Below, piece by piece: positions 10,101 to 17,102 of a stretch of DNA of 64,000 nt. Below the pieces are notes generated by a model, which saw only the letters and a list, made by a program, of their open reading frames with translations, had not been told where the DNA came from and did not search any database. Position 1 is the first letter of the stretch, and each line of letters opens with the position of its first letter. Both the position numbers and the translations under genes were made by a program. Origin of the DNA: Singulisphaera sp. GP187 (lineage in GTDB: Bacteria > Planctomycetota > Planctomycetia > Isosphaerales > Isosphaeraceae); assembly GCF_900129635.1 (NCBI RefSeq), contig NZ_FSRB01000001.1:5297501-5361500 (forward strand), written 5' to 3'.

Positions 10101-10194
10101 CCTCGCACAACAGCAGGGCACGCCGCCGCCGGCTGACGAGCGCCCGATGATGACGCTGGGGGGTGGCTTGATTAGGCGAACGAGGCGGTCGCAT
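4195..10194 (-). CDS. Giant SdrD B-like repeat surface protein with LEPR-XLL signal
   Basis: About 1999 residues. The N-terminus has RRRR and EALEPRELLSG, the LEPR-XLL signal typical of planctomycete exported surface proteins. After a first SdrD-like module (about 43-160) comes a propeller-like stretch (about 165-640), then SdrD B-type modules opening GNRVWRDDNNNG, LTLGDTVWNDANNDG and LSIGNLIWNDANNDG in the order x, A, B, A, B, A, then GDHVFIDTNGDG and two Cna-B-like modules (GQVYVDLNNDG, GRVYYDLNHNG). The acidic DxNxDG loops are calcium-binding-like. The last 130 residues are low-complexity and basic. A+B repeats with a 912-bp period are nearly identical at DNA level. Probable role is cell-surface adhesion or envelope structure. 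Start ATG 10194 (GTG 10197 possible) follows AGGAGA. Confidence 0.9.
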   Translation of the reverse strand: MRPPRSPNQATPQRHHRALVSRRRRALLLCEALEPRELLSGTYSGLVFEDFNANGAFDIGGSIPNASGNGSVGTAADRGLAGVTVTAYGPTGNVAGTATTIANGTYALNASGTGPYRIEFTNLPAGFSSGPQGPTNRGSVQFAADGGATSLSFGAVQQGDFSVDNPFLASQIYSYGSHTGTFANSPTIVGFPYSAGSSYTDPSPSNDPTTYGNPATSTLATYAQVGTTWGLTYNPKTSTVYAAAFFKKHTDFGPGGAGAIYQIPVTYNPATGAFTATGVPTVLTTLASASANAHNTADFNTDNGNAGWDAVGTSSLGGTAVSADGSTLYVMNLADKSLYAIPLANPGAATAYPVPIPADATGTNGADIRPFAVTVHNGQVYIGMVNSAQSTQNAADLHSYVYRFDPSTHAYTQVLEIRDMTYNRGVVITALATWHPWSATFQNTGAANPLYTFGEYTQPMLTGLSFDAAGNLALGIRDRGADQFGVGTFDNPAMPAMEYSGVGGGDTLRATPNGNGTFTIEQDIYTAPPGTETSFYSDQNYLTFHSAVTEGGLAQVPGFPDTVVTAMDGPNTAPSVTGGIRWFNNTSGHADKAYHTYGPSLAFQDPAAPGTFGKSNGMGDVIYMPAPAPIEIGNRVWRDDNNNGAQDASEPSLAGVVVQLFDPSTNAVIATATTDANGNYYFSSDPRRTSTASAQYGLNLLPNHNYQIRIDPTQATLSGMKLSPANNDPSANGEARDSNATLSGGFAVIPYTTGELGQNDHTLDVGFFTPLTLGDTVWNDANNDGKLDNNETGVPGATVTLLDANGNPVATTTTDANGKYLFTDLVPGTYSVQVTPPPGYVSSTGTNGSPNGPAEPGSTDYTNAGNNVDHGTQTGTTVTSTPVTLTRPGTNPDAGPGGPGTANSNVDIGLFPTLSIGNLIWNDANNDGKLDSGEQGIAGVAVSLLDANGKVVATTTTNATGNYLFTNLIPGTYQVRVDASNFANGGSLAGRISSTGTVGSGTGPYEPTSLGSGSDGQDHGTTSGTLGSGGVVLGSRITLAPGSAPTGEGPTPGINDPAIDANSDTTQDFGFFTPLTLGDTVWNDANNDGKLDNGETGVPGATVTLLDANGNPIATTTTDANGKYQFTDLVPGTYTVQVTPPPGYVSSTGTNGSTNGPAEPGSTDYTNAGNNVDHGTQTGTTVTSTPVTLTPPGTNPDAGPGGPGTANSNVDIGLFPTLSIGNLIWNDANNDGKLDSGEQGIAGVAVSLLDANGKVVATTTTNATGNYLFTNLIPGTYQVRVDASNFANGGSLAGRISSTGTVGSGTGPYEPTSLGSGSDGQDHGTTSGTLGSGGVVLGSRITLAPGSAPTGEGPTPGINDPAIDANSDTTQDFGFFTPLTLGDTVWNDANNDGKLDNGETGIPGATVTLLDANGNPVATTTTDANGKYQFTDLVPGTYTVQVTPPPGYVSSTGTNGSTNGPAEPGSTDYTNTGNNVDHGTQTGTTVTSTPVTLTPPGTNPDAGPGGPGTGNSNVDIGLFQPASVGDHVFIDTNGDGKQDPGEPGVPGVVVRLYDAAGNVVATTTTDANGNYLFDNLIPGTYSVGFDPSTLPSNYAFTQQGPVGAADPNDSDANPQNGRTDPFTLVSGQHDTTRDAGILPLSSFSGQVYVDLNNDGVREPGEPPIPGTIVHLTGVDDLGNPVDLTAVSGPDGSYSFTGLRPGTYTVTEVQPSDYLDGKDRTGSSGGLPGNDNTRQVVIGPGTAAVAYDFGELPVSTCLEGRVYYDLNHNGQFDSGADFGIAGVTVTLTGVDDLGQSVTRTTTTDAEGNYEFEGLRPGTYTLTETPPVHFHHFKDAVGTLGGTAGNARVSNIVVAPGQCGMGYDFGELQPHGPKGQLRNTAIHIGNAMERLTRRRALDPSRFDSNHPNFGPILGQGQVPWGMGPFPAPPHVLSQVPTVGTRPVRLHPAMRQAAAVPRGPLAGRAELARLQQHAGSVGGAAHRGAAKASVHAPRVARRGPGR
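5640..7880 (-). repeat. 912-bp near-identical tandem repeats inside the surface-protein gene
   Basis: Identical stretches recur at a 912-bp offset (for example 5885/6797 and 6398/7310), each unit encoding one A module and one B module of 304 residues in total. Two full units plus a third A module are present. Differences are scattered single bases, implying recent duplication or gene conversion. Confidence 0.85.
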
Positions 10195-10224
10195 CACACC
10201 AATCTCCTGGCCGATCTCCTGGTT

Positions 10225-10266
10225 GTCAAGCTTATGTAAGCGTTGACGTCAAGCCTACGTAAGCGT
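10225..10266. promoter_or_regulatory. Two 19-bp direct repeats 23 bp apart upstream of surface-protein gene
   Basis: GTCAAGCTTATGTAAGCGT (10225-10243) is repeated with two mismatches at 10248-10266. The second copy starts inside the palindrome TTGACGTCAA (10243-10252). The pair lies 31-72 bases upstream of the surface-protein start at 10194, the expected place for an operator or activator site. Regulatory function is inferred. Confidence 0.4.
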
Positions 10267-10269
10267 CCG

Positions 10270-11109
10270 TGGAGGCAATATACGGCGGGCAGGTAAATTA
10301 AGCAAACATTTTTTTTAGGGAAAGATGGGTTGTTTTGATTGGTTGTACCGTGTTCTTCGGGCGAGGTCACGAGAGACAAAGAGGACGTCCTGGCCAGGCC
10401 GGTCGGAGTCGGCTTGGTCGAGGTGAAAACCCAGTGTCGTCGCTCGGAAGTTTAAAAATAATAAGATGTTATGGCTTGCAAGATCCGTGATCGCCAGAAC
10501 GCGTGTTCGGGGCGTTCATCGTCACGTTGCCACTGAAGACGACTGGATCGAATTGTCGCGTTTTGATCGCAAAGCAACGGTGAGTGTGCACGTCTGGTGC
10601 TACGAGCGTCTTGGATAAAAGCAGTTTTGAAAACGAAACTTGTTTTTTGGATAGAAGCCTATTTAAGACGGTTTCAAACTTGATAAAAAAAGCGGAATCC
10701 TGATCGCTAACGATTGTCAAAAGTTGTTATAACTTGAAAGTAAGTTCAATTGATAGAAATTTCAGCCAAAATTGACTTCATCAGTAGCTTGACTAATAGG
10801 GACTCGTTCGTTGTGCAGGTATCCCCTTTGATCCGTCGGTGCCGACACGAGGCGAAGGCCCACCTTGCCCAGTTCCTCGACCGGGTGACTCGGCGCGAGG
10901 AGATCCAATCAGCCGACAGGCCATCGCCGGAATCTGATCGAGCGGGTGGCGGGTTGGCCCAAGGAACACCGCCGGCCGCGAGCGGAACCCGCTCGACTTG
11001 ACCGGCGGGTAGCGCCTCGAGTGTTTCTCACACGGTCTGCATACGTCGGGCCAGGATGACCCGAGCTCTTTGGCGTGCGCGCAGTGCGCGAGGGAGGCGA
11101 TCGACGCGA
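10270..11109. other. AT-rich intergenic stretch without a supportable gene
   Basis: Base composition drops sharply to AT-rich between about 10270 and 10800, unlike its neighbours, and then returns to GC-rich. Short open frames exist on both strands (for example 10469-10720 minus and 10750-11001 plus), but none has a ribosome site, family resemblance or the codon bias of nearby genes. The AT-rich part could serve as promoter region for the surface-protein gene or mark a foreign insertion. Confidence 0.5.
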
Positions 11110-11329
11110 AATTCGGCGATAATGAACTCCAGACGTTGCGGAAAGAAGGGTGCGTCCCAGCACGATGACCTGGCCGTCGCTGACGGACCTCCGCCAGCAG
11201 CAGGCGGCCTCCCTGGCCGACTTCGACGTGTCCTGGCTGTTCGCCGTCCTGGCCCTGGGGTTCATCTTGCTGGTCCCGCTCATGACGCGCCCGGTGACCG
11301 AGAAGGGGACGCACATCGGTGTGGAGTAG
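11110..11329 (+). pseudogene. C-terminal remnant of a DHA2-type MFS drug exporter
   Basis: In one frame, ending with TAG at 11329, the sequence reads DVAERRVRPSTMTWPSLTDL, then RQQQAASLADFDVSW and a hydrophobic helix LFAVLALGFILLVPLMTRP. This is the conserved end of EmrB/QacA 14-helix exporters (RQQA..LAY.DVFW followed by the last transmembrane helix). The frame is blocked upstream by TGA near 11122 and the rest of the transporter is absent, so it is a gene remnant. Confidence 0.55.
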
Positions 11330-11364
11330 GCCGGCCCGGGAGCCGAGGAGAAGGAGTCGACGCC

Positions 11365-12480
11365 ATGTATAAGGTCGAGCAGAATGCGGGGAGTCCCGGT
11401 CAGGCCATCCGGCGTTTCCGCGGGCAGGAAGAGCGCCCGGTCGATTCCCAAGACGAATCCTTCATGGCGTTTGCCGATGAGGTCAGGAGGACCCAGGAGC
11501 ATCCCCTCGTGACGCGGAATCCCTGGCTCCCGCCGTTCGACGTCCTGTTCGAGACCCGGGACGAGGTTGTCCAGCACTGCAAGGAGCATGTTGCGAGACC
11601 CATCGTGCGGCAGGATAGGTCCGGTCGGGCTGCGCTCGGACATGGTCGGTCCGGAGCGACGCCGCGAGGCACGGGACGGATCTTCAGCCTGCTCACCGCA
11701 GTCTTGCCCCGGCCGGGATCGAGCGAGGTGGGCGAGTCCGACGGCATCGTCGGCGAGGAATCGAGCCTCTGGGTCCCCGAGGAACTCGATCGGACTTTGA
11801 CTGAGGAACTCGACGACGAGACCTCCGACGTCCGCAGGCTGTCCAATTGGCCCATCCGTCGGGTCTTCGTCTACACCGATATCTCCGACTTCTCGAGATT
11901 CCGGCCGGGACAGCAGGTCCTCATCGTCAATGGGCTCGCCCGGCTCGCCCGGCGGCCCGACTTTTGGAAAGGAGATCCGCTCGCGGAGCGCGCCCTGGCC
12001 GACCTCGAAACCATGCTCTGCATCGGCGACGGCTATATCTTCGTCTTCAAGGATGCCACGCACGGGACCTACTTCGCCGCCCACCTCGCTGCGCTCATCG
12101 AGTTGCTGGGGGCGAAGAGCCTGCTCTCAGTGGAGATCCACTTCCGCATGGGCGTGCATGTCGGTCCCGTCTATTGCTTCTGGGACCTGGACCGGAACGA
12201 CTGGAACTACATCGGCGAAGGGATCAACGGGGGGCAGCGGGTCATGAGCGTGATCGGGAGGGAGACGGACGATGTTGTGTTTATTTCATCCCGGGTGAGG
12301 CAGGACCTACTCGCCTCCAGCGACGAGGAAGGGCCGGCCCGCCTGATCCTGTCGAACACGCAGAACCGGGGGCGACGGCAGGACAAGCAGGGCAACCCCT
12401 GGCGGGTCTACGAGCTGAATCACGCGAATCTCATTTCGGATTCGCTCCGGTCCCTGAAGTGGCCCGCCCCGGAATCGTAG
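11365..12480 (+). CDS. Protein with class III nucleotidyl cyclase homology domain
   Basis: 371 residues; ATG 11365 is preceded by AGGAG (11352-11356). Residues about 1-165 are not recognised. Residues about 168-340 form a cyclase homology domain: VFVYTDISDFSRF (first metal Asp), CIGDGYIFVF (second metal Asp), HFRMGVHVGPVY and YIGEGINGGQRVMSVIG with the N-x3-R transition-state pair. The usual substrate-selecting Lys ahead of GD is not apparent, so cAMP or cGMP formation is not assured. No transmembrane helix is seen, so it is probably cytoplasmic. The gene converges on the DUF2325 gene across a hairpin. Possible roles are second-messenger synthesis or nucleotide sensing. Confidence 0.75.
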   Translation: MYKVEQNAGSPGQAIRRFRGQEERPVDSQDESFMAFADEVRRTQEHPLVTRNPWLPPFDVLFETRDEVVQHCKEHVARPIVRQDRSGRAALGHGRSGATPRGTGRIFSLLTAVLPRPGSSEVGESDGIVGEESSLWVPEELDRTLTEELDDETSDVRRLSNWPIRRVFVYTDISDFSRFRPGQQVLIVNGLARLARRPDFWKGDPLAERALADLETMLCIGDGYIFVFKDATHGTYFAAHLAALIELLGAKSLLSVEIHFRMGVHVGPVYCFWDLDRNDWNYIGEGINGGQRVMSVIGRETDDVVFISSRVRQDLLASSDEEGPARLILSNTQNRGRRQDKQGNPWRVYELNHANLISDSLRSLKWPAPES

Positions 12481-12550
12481 GCCCGCCACCGGACGATCTG
12501 CCGAATCGAACTTCGAGGTTGAAGGCGCTAGCGCGAGGGTGGGCCATGCC

Positions 12551-12576
12551 CAGCCGACCCGCGAAACGGGCCGGCT
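12551..12576. terminator. Hairpin between convergent genes
   Basis: CAGCCGACCCG pairs with CGGGCCGGCTG around the loop CGAAA (11-bp stem with one A/C mismatch). It lies between the ends of two convergent genes. There is no T-tract, so it is at best a terminator-like or transcript-end structure. Confidence 0.35.
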
Positions 12577-12614
12577 GGCCTTCCGTCCGGAACCCACTTG
12601 CACCCGGGTTCGAT

Positions 12615-14105
12615 TCAGGCCGACTTGAGGAGGCCACGGCGGAGCGTCTCGCCGACCTGGGTCGGTCCGTAGCCGCGCTCGACCATGAGGCAAGGGATCC
12701 CTTGTTGTTCGCAGAGAGGACGAAGTCGCTCAGGGACGTGGTGACCGATGAAGCTCTTGAGAATTAAGACGAGGTCGACCCCATGGTTGCGGACCCGCCT
12801 TTCGATCGAGTCGAGCATCGCGGGCTTGGCGTCCTCGTACGGCTCCCAGTCAAGCTTGTCGAATTCGAAGAGCCGTTGCAAAGTCCGGCGCACGTCTTCA
12901 CGAACGCTGCCGCCGATCATCAGGACGCGTAACCCCTGGGTGGCCGAGATGAGGTCTTCGTAGCGTTCCTGGAGGGTGTCGTCGTCCTTGGACTCTTCCT
13001 GGCGGATCCGGTCGAGATTCCGGCGCAGCGCTCGGAGGCCGTTGCCTCCGGAGATCACCTCGCGGTAGGGCATCACCAGTTCCAGAACCGCGGGGTCGGA
13101 CGCGCCGAGACCGCTGACAACCTGCTTCAACTGGGTGAGGAACTCCTCGACCCCTTCGTCGGGCAAGGCGGTCCGCGCCATCAGGGCCTTGAGCTCTTCG
13201 AGGGCCGCCAGGCCCGACTCGCGGTTCAACTGCTGCCGTTCCAGGTCGCGGGCCTGGCTCTCCTGGCGTTGCTGCTCCCAGTCTTTCGAGCGGCGGGCCG
13301 TTTCGGTCGCCAGGAGCAATTGCTCCTGGGCCTCGGCGACGTAGGCGGTCCAGTCGGTGTGGAAGTCGTGCCGGAACGCTTCGATGTAACCCGGCTCGTA
13401 CTGCTTGGAGAGGGTTTTGAGCTGGTGGAACGTGCGTTGCGAGAGGGCCTGGTTGTCCTCGGTCATCTCGCCATCGTTGGCGGCCTGGTGCATCCGGAAG
13501 CGGCCGATCCAGATTTTCAGTTGGGCGTATTGCTCGAGTTTACCGAGCATCCCGAAGTAGTTCAGGCTGGCCTCGACTTCGCGGGCCAGCGTCTGGAACT
13601 GGCCGCCGGGGAAGTGCATCTCGGCGTCCCAGAGCAGCCGGTCCTCGTTCGAGAACTTATCGGCGAGCTGGGGTTGGAGCCGGTCGAGCTCGCGGCGGAG
13701 CTGCTGGTAGTGGTCCATGGCCGTGCGGAGTTCGCGCCGGGCCTCGTCCGACTCGCGGCTGACCGACTCGATCTCCGCTTGCGCCTCGCGCTTTTTGCGT
13801 TCGATCTCGGTCTGGGCGTCCGCGATCAGGTTTTCGGGGTCGGCGTCGGAATCGAGGGCGGACTTATACTGGGCGAGCTTGCGGACCAGCTCCTTGAGGT
13901 GCTGCTCGTCGATCTCGGCCTGCTCGAGTTCACGTAACCGAACGGGCCGGACTTCGCGGAGCCGCTGTGCAGCGCGGTTGGCGCGAACCTCGGCCGTGCG
14001 GAACTGCTCGGCCGCCTGTTGGGTCTCTGCGCCGAGTTTTTTGGCTCGGCTCTTCGCTTCGGCCTGCCGCACCAACTCAGCAAGCCGTTCCAGGGATGGG
14101 GTCAT
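12615..14105 (-). CDS. Coiled-coil protein with C-terminal DUF2325 domain
   Basis: 496 residues. Residues about 1-160 and 250-300 are charged heptad-rich coiled coil (REVRPVRLRELEQAEIDEQ, ERKKREAQAEIESVSRESD). The last 100 residues are a DUF2325 domain: LRVLMIGGSVREDVRRTL, then DLVLILKSFIGHHV and GIPCLMVERGYG. In other genomes DUF2325 occurs alone or fused to long coiled coils, sometimes near defence or stress genes; its activity is unknown. ATG 14105 is preferred because GAGGAAGAG precedes it, whereas upstream starts have none. It is followed upstream by the DUF1501 gene in the same direction with a 51-base gap, so co-transcription is possible. Confidence 0.8.
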   Translation of the reverse strand: MTPSLERLAELVRQAEAKSRAKKLGAETQQAAEQFRTAEVRANRAAQRLREVRPVRLRELEQAEIDEQHLKELVRKLAQYKSALDSDADPENLIADAQTEIERKKREAQAEIESVSRESDEARRELRTAMDHYQQLRRELDRLQPQLADKFSNEDRLLWDAEMHFPGGQFQTLAREVEASLNYFGMLGKLEQYAQLKIWIGRFRMHQAANDGEMTEDNQALSQRTFHQLKTLSKQYEPGYIEAFRHDFHTDWTAYVAEAQEQLLLATETARRSKDWEQQRQESQARDLERQQLNRESGLAALEELKALMARTALPDEGVEEFLTQLKQVVSGLGASDPAVLELVMPYREVISGGNGLRALRRNLDRIRQEESKDDDTLQERYEDLISATQGLRVLMIGGSVREDVRRTLQRLFEFDKLDWEPYEDAKPAMLDSIERRVRNHGVDLVLILKSFIGHHVPERLRPLCEQQGIPCLMVERGYGPTQVGETLRRGLLKSA

Positions 14106-14156
14106 ATAACGAGTCTCTTCCTCAATCTCTCGCGTGCAGCTCCCCCGCAAGGGGGG

Positions 14157-15596
14157 TTAAGCCCGGCCGAGTACGCCGTGAATCGGCGTGCCCGAGCAAA
14201 GGCGGAGCGGCCGGCCGAGTGAGTCCGCCAACTCCAGCGCAGGGTCGACGCCGAGCAGGTGGTAGACCGTCGCGGCAATATCGGAGGGGGTGACAGGGTC
14301 TCGTGCCGGGTGCGCGGCCCAGCGATCGGATGCGCCATAAACGATACCGCCGCGGATCCCCGCGCCGGCGAGAACGGTGGTGAAACAGTGCGGCCAGTGG
14401 TCTCGGCCATCGCGTCCCGCCCCGGCGCCACCCACCACCCCCTGCCCCACGCGAGGTGTACGGCCGAATTCACCCGTCCAGATTACGAGTGTTTCGTCAA
14501 GGAGGCCACGGGTGTCGAGGTCGTCGAGCAAGGCCGAGAACGTTTGGTCGCTCGCTGGCATCAGACGAGTCTTCAAGTCGATAAAGTTACGGTTGTGCGT
14601 GTCCCAGTACACGCTCACGTTCGTCAGTCCATCATTTTGCCAAAATACGGTCGTCAAGGATACACCCGCCTCCACGAGTCGACGGGCCTGGAGTACTGCT
14701 TGGCCGTGCGGGTGGAAACCGTACCGGGCGCGAATCCGGGGATCTTCACGCTCCAGGTCAAACGCTTCGAGTGCACGCTTCGCGGTAAGAAGGTTGTAGG
14801 CACGCTTGTAGTGGGCGTCAAGAGCCTGGACTTGCGCCGACTGCTCCAAGTGCCTTGCTTGGAACTCGACGGCCTGGAGCAATCGCTGGCGATCGCCGAA
14901 CCGCCCCAAACCAACGTCATCAGGAAGACGGATTGCCCCGACGTGGTAATCTGGGCGATTGGGGTCGTCATCGATCGTGAACGGGTTGAGCGTCGGTCCC
15001 AGCCAGCCGGCCCCCTGACCGTGGCTCGACTCGACGAAACGAGGGGCGCCGTCGGGAACGGTCGGGCGCATCTGCACGAACGGCGGGAGGCTGGTTCGTT
15101 CCTGGCCGCGGCCTCGTCGCGCCAGCACGGCGCCGTAGTGGGGCCAGTCGTCGCTGGTGGGGCCGCCGCCGGGGGTCGAGATCGACTTGCCCGTCAGGAG
15201 TTCGTGCGTGGCCGTGGTATGGTTCACATCGCCATGATGCACCGAGCGGATGATCGCGAGCCGATGCGCCTGGCGGGCCAGGTGGGGGAAGTGCTCGGAG
15301 ATGAAAATTCCGGGGACGTTCGTGGCGATCGGCCGAAACTCCCCGCGGAATTGCTCGGGAGCGTCCGGTTTCAGATCCCAGGTCTCTTGCTGGGCCGGTC
15401 CTCCCCACATGAATAAAATGATGCATGCTTTGGCCCGGCCGAACGTCGCGGCCGGCAACGAGGGCGAGAGGCTCTGAGCCGCCAGCAGAGTGGGCAGCCC
15501 GAGCCCGAGCAGCCCCAGGCCCCCTGCGCGCAGGAATTCACGCCGGGATCGCCCCTGGATTGCTTGCGCTGGGCCTCCACGGTGTGCTGCATGCAT
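14157..15596 (-). CDS. DUF1501 family protein with Tat leader
   Basis: 479 residues. SRREFLRAGGLGLLGLGLP is a twin-arginine leader, so export is folded and Tat-dependent. The body has the family's hallmark segments: CIILFMWGGPAQQETWDLKP, GIFISEHFPHLARQAHRLAI, RSVHHGDVNHTTATHELLTG and the late ETLVIWTGEFGRTPR. DUF1501 proteins are distantly related to the alkaline-phosphatase/sulfatase fold and are numerous in planctomycetes, typically paired with DUF1549/DUF1553 genes; no such partner is adjacent here. ATG 15596 places the Tat motif at about residue 17-20; a frame extension to 15680 exists but adds no leader-like sequence. Substrate unknown. Confidence 0.88.
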   Translation of the reverse strand: MHAAHRGGPAQAIQGRSRREFLRAGGLGLLGLGLPTLLAAQSLSPSLPAATFGRAKACIILFMWGGPAQQETWDLKPDAPEQFRGEFRPIATNVPGIFISEHFPHLARQAHRLAIIRSVHHGDVNHTTATHELLTGKSISTPGGGPTSDDWPHYGAVLARRGRGQERTSLPPFVQMRPTVPDGAPRFVESSHGQGAGWLGPTLNPFTIDDDPNRPDYHVGAIRLPDDVGLGRFGDRQRLLQAVEFQARHLEQSAQVQALDAHYKRAYNLLTAKRALEAFDLEREDPRIRARYGFHPHGQAVLQARRLVEAGVSLTTVFWQNDGLTNVSVYWDTHNRNFIDLKTRLMPASDQTFSALLDDLDTRGLLDETLVIWTGEFGRTPRVGQGVVGGAGAGRDGRDHWPHCFTTVLAGAGIRGGIVYGASDRWAAHPARDPVTPSDIAATVYHLLGVDPALELADSLGRPLRLCSGTPIHGVLGRA

Positions 15597-15945
15597 AAAC
15601 GGATTCACTCCGCAATCAAAATCGAGTTTCTCAAGTTTATCATACCGAGATCGGCCCAGAATGAAACAAGGGAAAGACACTAGCGTCAGGTGGCGCGCGT
15701 GCTGAGATCGTTAAACAATCGAATCAGGAACAGGTTCTCCGGAAGTTGCATCTTTTCTTTTGCTCGAAACCACGAGCGACCGGGGGTTGGGTGGGCGGAT
15801 TCAGGATGCGGAACAGCGTTTGCTATCCCAAAAGCCAGGGAGCATTCCCTTCATTTCATTCCGAGCTGGAATGAGGGAAACTGCTTGGGGGGAGAAACCG
15901 TACTCGTTGGGTGCGACAGGAAAAATTTGATATTTGGGAGATTCG
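15597..15945. other. Divergent intergenic region
   Basis: This spacer separates the DUF1501 gene from the divergent acetyltransferase gene and must hold both promoters. No convincing -35/-10 pair, RNA or repeat was recognised. Confidence 0.4.
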
Positions 15946-16503
15946 ATGCGAAGCGAACGAGACAAAATGCTGAGCGGGGAAATGTATGATCCTCACGACC
16001 CCGAGCTTTGCGCGGCACGCGACCGTGCGCGGGACCTCTGCCAGGAGCTGAACGCCACCCGAGAAGCCCAGCAGGAGGAGCGCCGGCGGATCCTCCGGGA
16101 GCTGTTTGGCGCGGGGGGCGAGAGCGTCTGGATGCAGCCCCCCTTCTTCTGCGACTACGGCGTGAACATCGTGCTCGGGGAACGGGTCTTCTTCAACTTC
16201 AACTGCGTCGTGCTCGACGTCGCCCAGGTGCGGATCGGCGACTTCACCCTGTTCGGCCCCTCGGTCCAGATCTACACCGCCACCCACCCCTTGAACCACG
16301 AGCTCCGGCGCAACCAGGAGTTCGCCAAGCCAATCGAGATCGGCTCCGACGTCTGGGTCGGCGGCGCCGCGATCATTTGCCCAGGCGTCAAGATCGGCTC
16401 ACGCTCCGTCATCGGCGCGGGGAGCGTGGTCACGCGGGACATCCCCGCAGGCGTAATCGCCGCCGGCAACCCCTGCCGCGTCATCCGTGAGATCACCGAA
16501 TGA
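15946..16503 (+). CDS. Maltose/galactoside O-acetyltransferase-like hexapeptide protein
   Basis: 185 residues, the usual size for the Maa/LacA/NodL family. The N-terminal cap is MLSGEMYDPHDPELCAARDR (maltose acetyltransferase cap), followed by the left-handed beta-helix with FFCDYGVNI, FFNFNCVVLD and the catalytic His region IYTATHPLNHELR. The end has VWVGGAAIICPGVKIGS and VIAAGNPCRVIREI, the canonical acyl-CoA-binding tail. It would transfer acetyl from acetyl-CoA to a sugar hydroxyl in the cytoplasm. ATG 15946 has GGGAG upstream; a TTG at 15934 is in frame but has no ribosome site. Confidence 0.92.
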   Translation: MRSERDKMLSGEMYDPHDPELCAARDRARDLCQELNATREAQQEERRRILRELFGAGGESVWMQPPFFCDYGVNIVLGERVFFNFNCVVLDVAQVRIGDFTLFGPSVQIYTATHPLNHELRRNQEFAKPIEIGSDVWVGGAAIICPGVKIGSRSVIGAGSVVTRDIPAGVIAAGNPCRVIREITE

Positions 16504-16588
16504 CCCCGCGAACGATCACGGCCCCCCTGCCTCGGCCGCCCGCCCCTCAGGTCCGAAACAACGGAACCCGAGCCCGCCGCCACCCTCC

Positions 16589-16616
16589 TTGACTTTGTTT
16601 GATGGATGTCTATATT
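16589..16616 (+). promoter_or_regulatory. Sigma-70-like promoter for the ArsR gene
   Basis: TTGACT (16589-16594) and TATATT (16611-16616) are separated by 16 bases and lie 38 bases before the ArsR start codon. This is close to the general sigma-70 consensus and is unusually clear for this GC-rich window. Confidence 0.5.
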
Positions 16617-16653
16617 GACCAGCGTCGAACAAGCACAACTGACGTGATGACCA

Positions 16654-16938
16654 ATGACCGCGAAGCAGTTTCTTCAGGTGGCGAAAGCGCTGGCGGATCC
16701 GCAACGTTTGGCGATTCTCGAGCGGATCGCGGCCGAGCCGGGTGAGTTGCCCTGCAAGCGGTTGGTGGAGGAGTTGCCTGTTTCCCAGGCGACCGTGTCC
16801 CATCACCTTCGAGAGTTGACCGAGGCGGGCCTGATCGAGGTCCGCCGCGAGGCGCAGAGCGCGTTCCTGAGCGTCCGTCGTGCCACGTTGCACGCGTACC
16901 GCAAAGAATTAGGGCAGCGGATGGCGCTGGACTCCTGA
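16654..16938 (+). CDS. ArsR family winged-helix regulator
   Basis: 94 residues forming a compact winged helix: FLQVAKALADPQRLAILERI, CKRLVEELPVSQATVSHHLR as the recognition helix, and LIEVRREAQSAFLSV as the wing. There is no CxC-type metal site of the ArsR/SmtB kind, so the signal may be non-metal, as in the many ArsR proteins that sense redox or small molecules. A perfect inverted repeat lies between this gene and the downstream metallo-hydrolase gene, which makes that gene a likely target. Confidence 0.9.
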   Translation: MTAKQFLQVAKALADPQRLAILERIAAEPGELPCKRLVEELPVSQATVSHHLRELTEAGLIEVRREAQSAFLSVRRATLHAYRKELGQRMALDS

Positions 16939-16993
16939 CGGGCCAGGCCGCCGCCGGAGGTTGCCGACACCCGGTGGTTCCTTCGAGCTGTTT

Positions 16994-17013
16994 ATTTCGA
17001 TGAATATCGAAAT
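16994..17013. promoter_or_regulatory. Perfect inverted repeat, candidate ArsR operator
   Basis: ATTTCGAT and ATCGAAAT are exact inverted repeats separated by GAAT. The site lies between the ArsR gene and the start of the metallo-hydrolase gene at 17103. AT-rich 8-4-8 dyads are typical ArsR-family operators. Binding is inferred. Confidence 0.5.
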
Positions 17014-17102
17014 GCAAAAGGATCAATGTGGACGGCGGCCTGGTCGCGTGACCGACGCGGGGCGAACTCTTTTTGACTTTATTGGAAAATGAGGACGTGT
17101 CT

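Noticed and set aside
10469..10720. 83-codon minus-strand frame in the AT-rich block
   Set aside because: No ribosome site and no family; open frames are likely by chance in such composition only in part, but support is too thin.
10909..12084. 391-codon minus-strand frame
   Set aside because: Antisense to the cyclase-homology gene and the exporter remnant; no recognisable domain.
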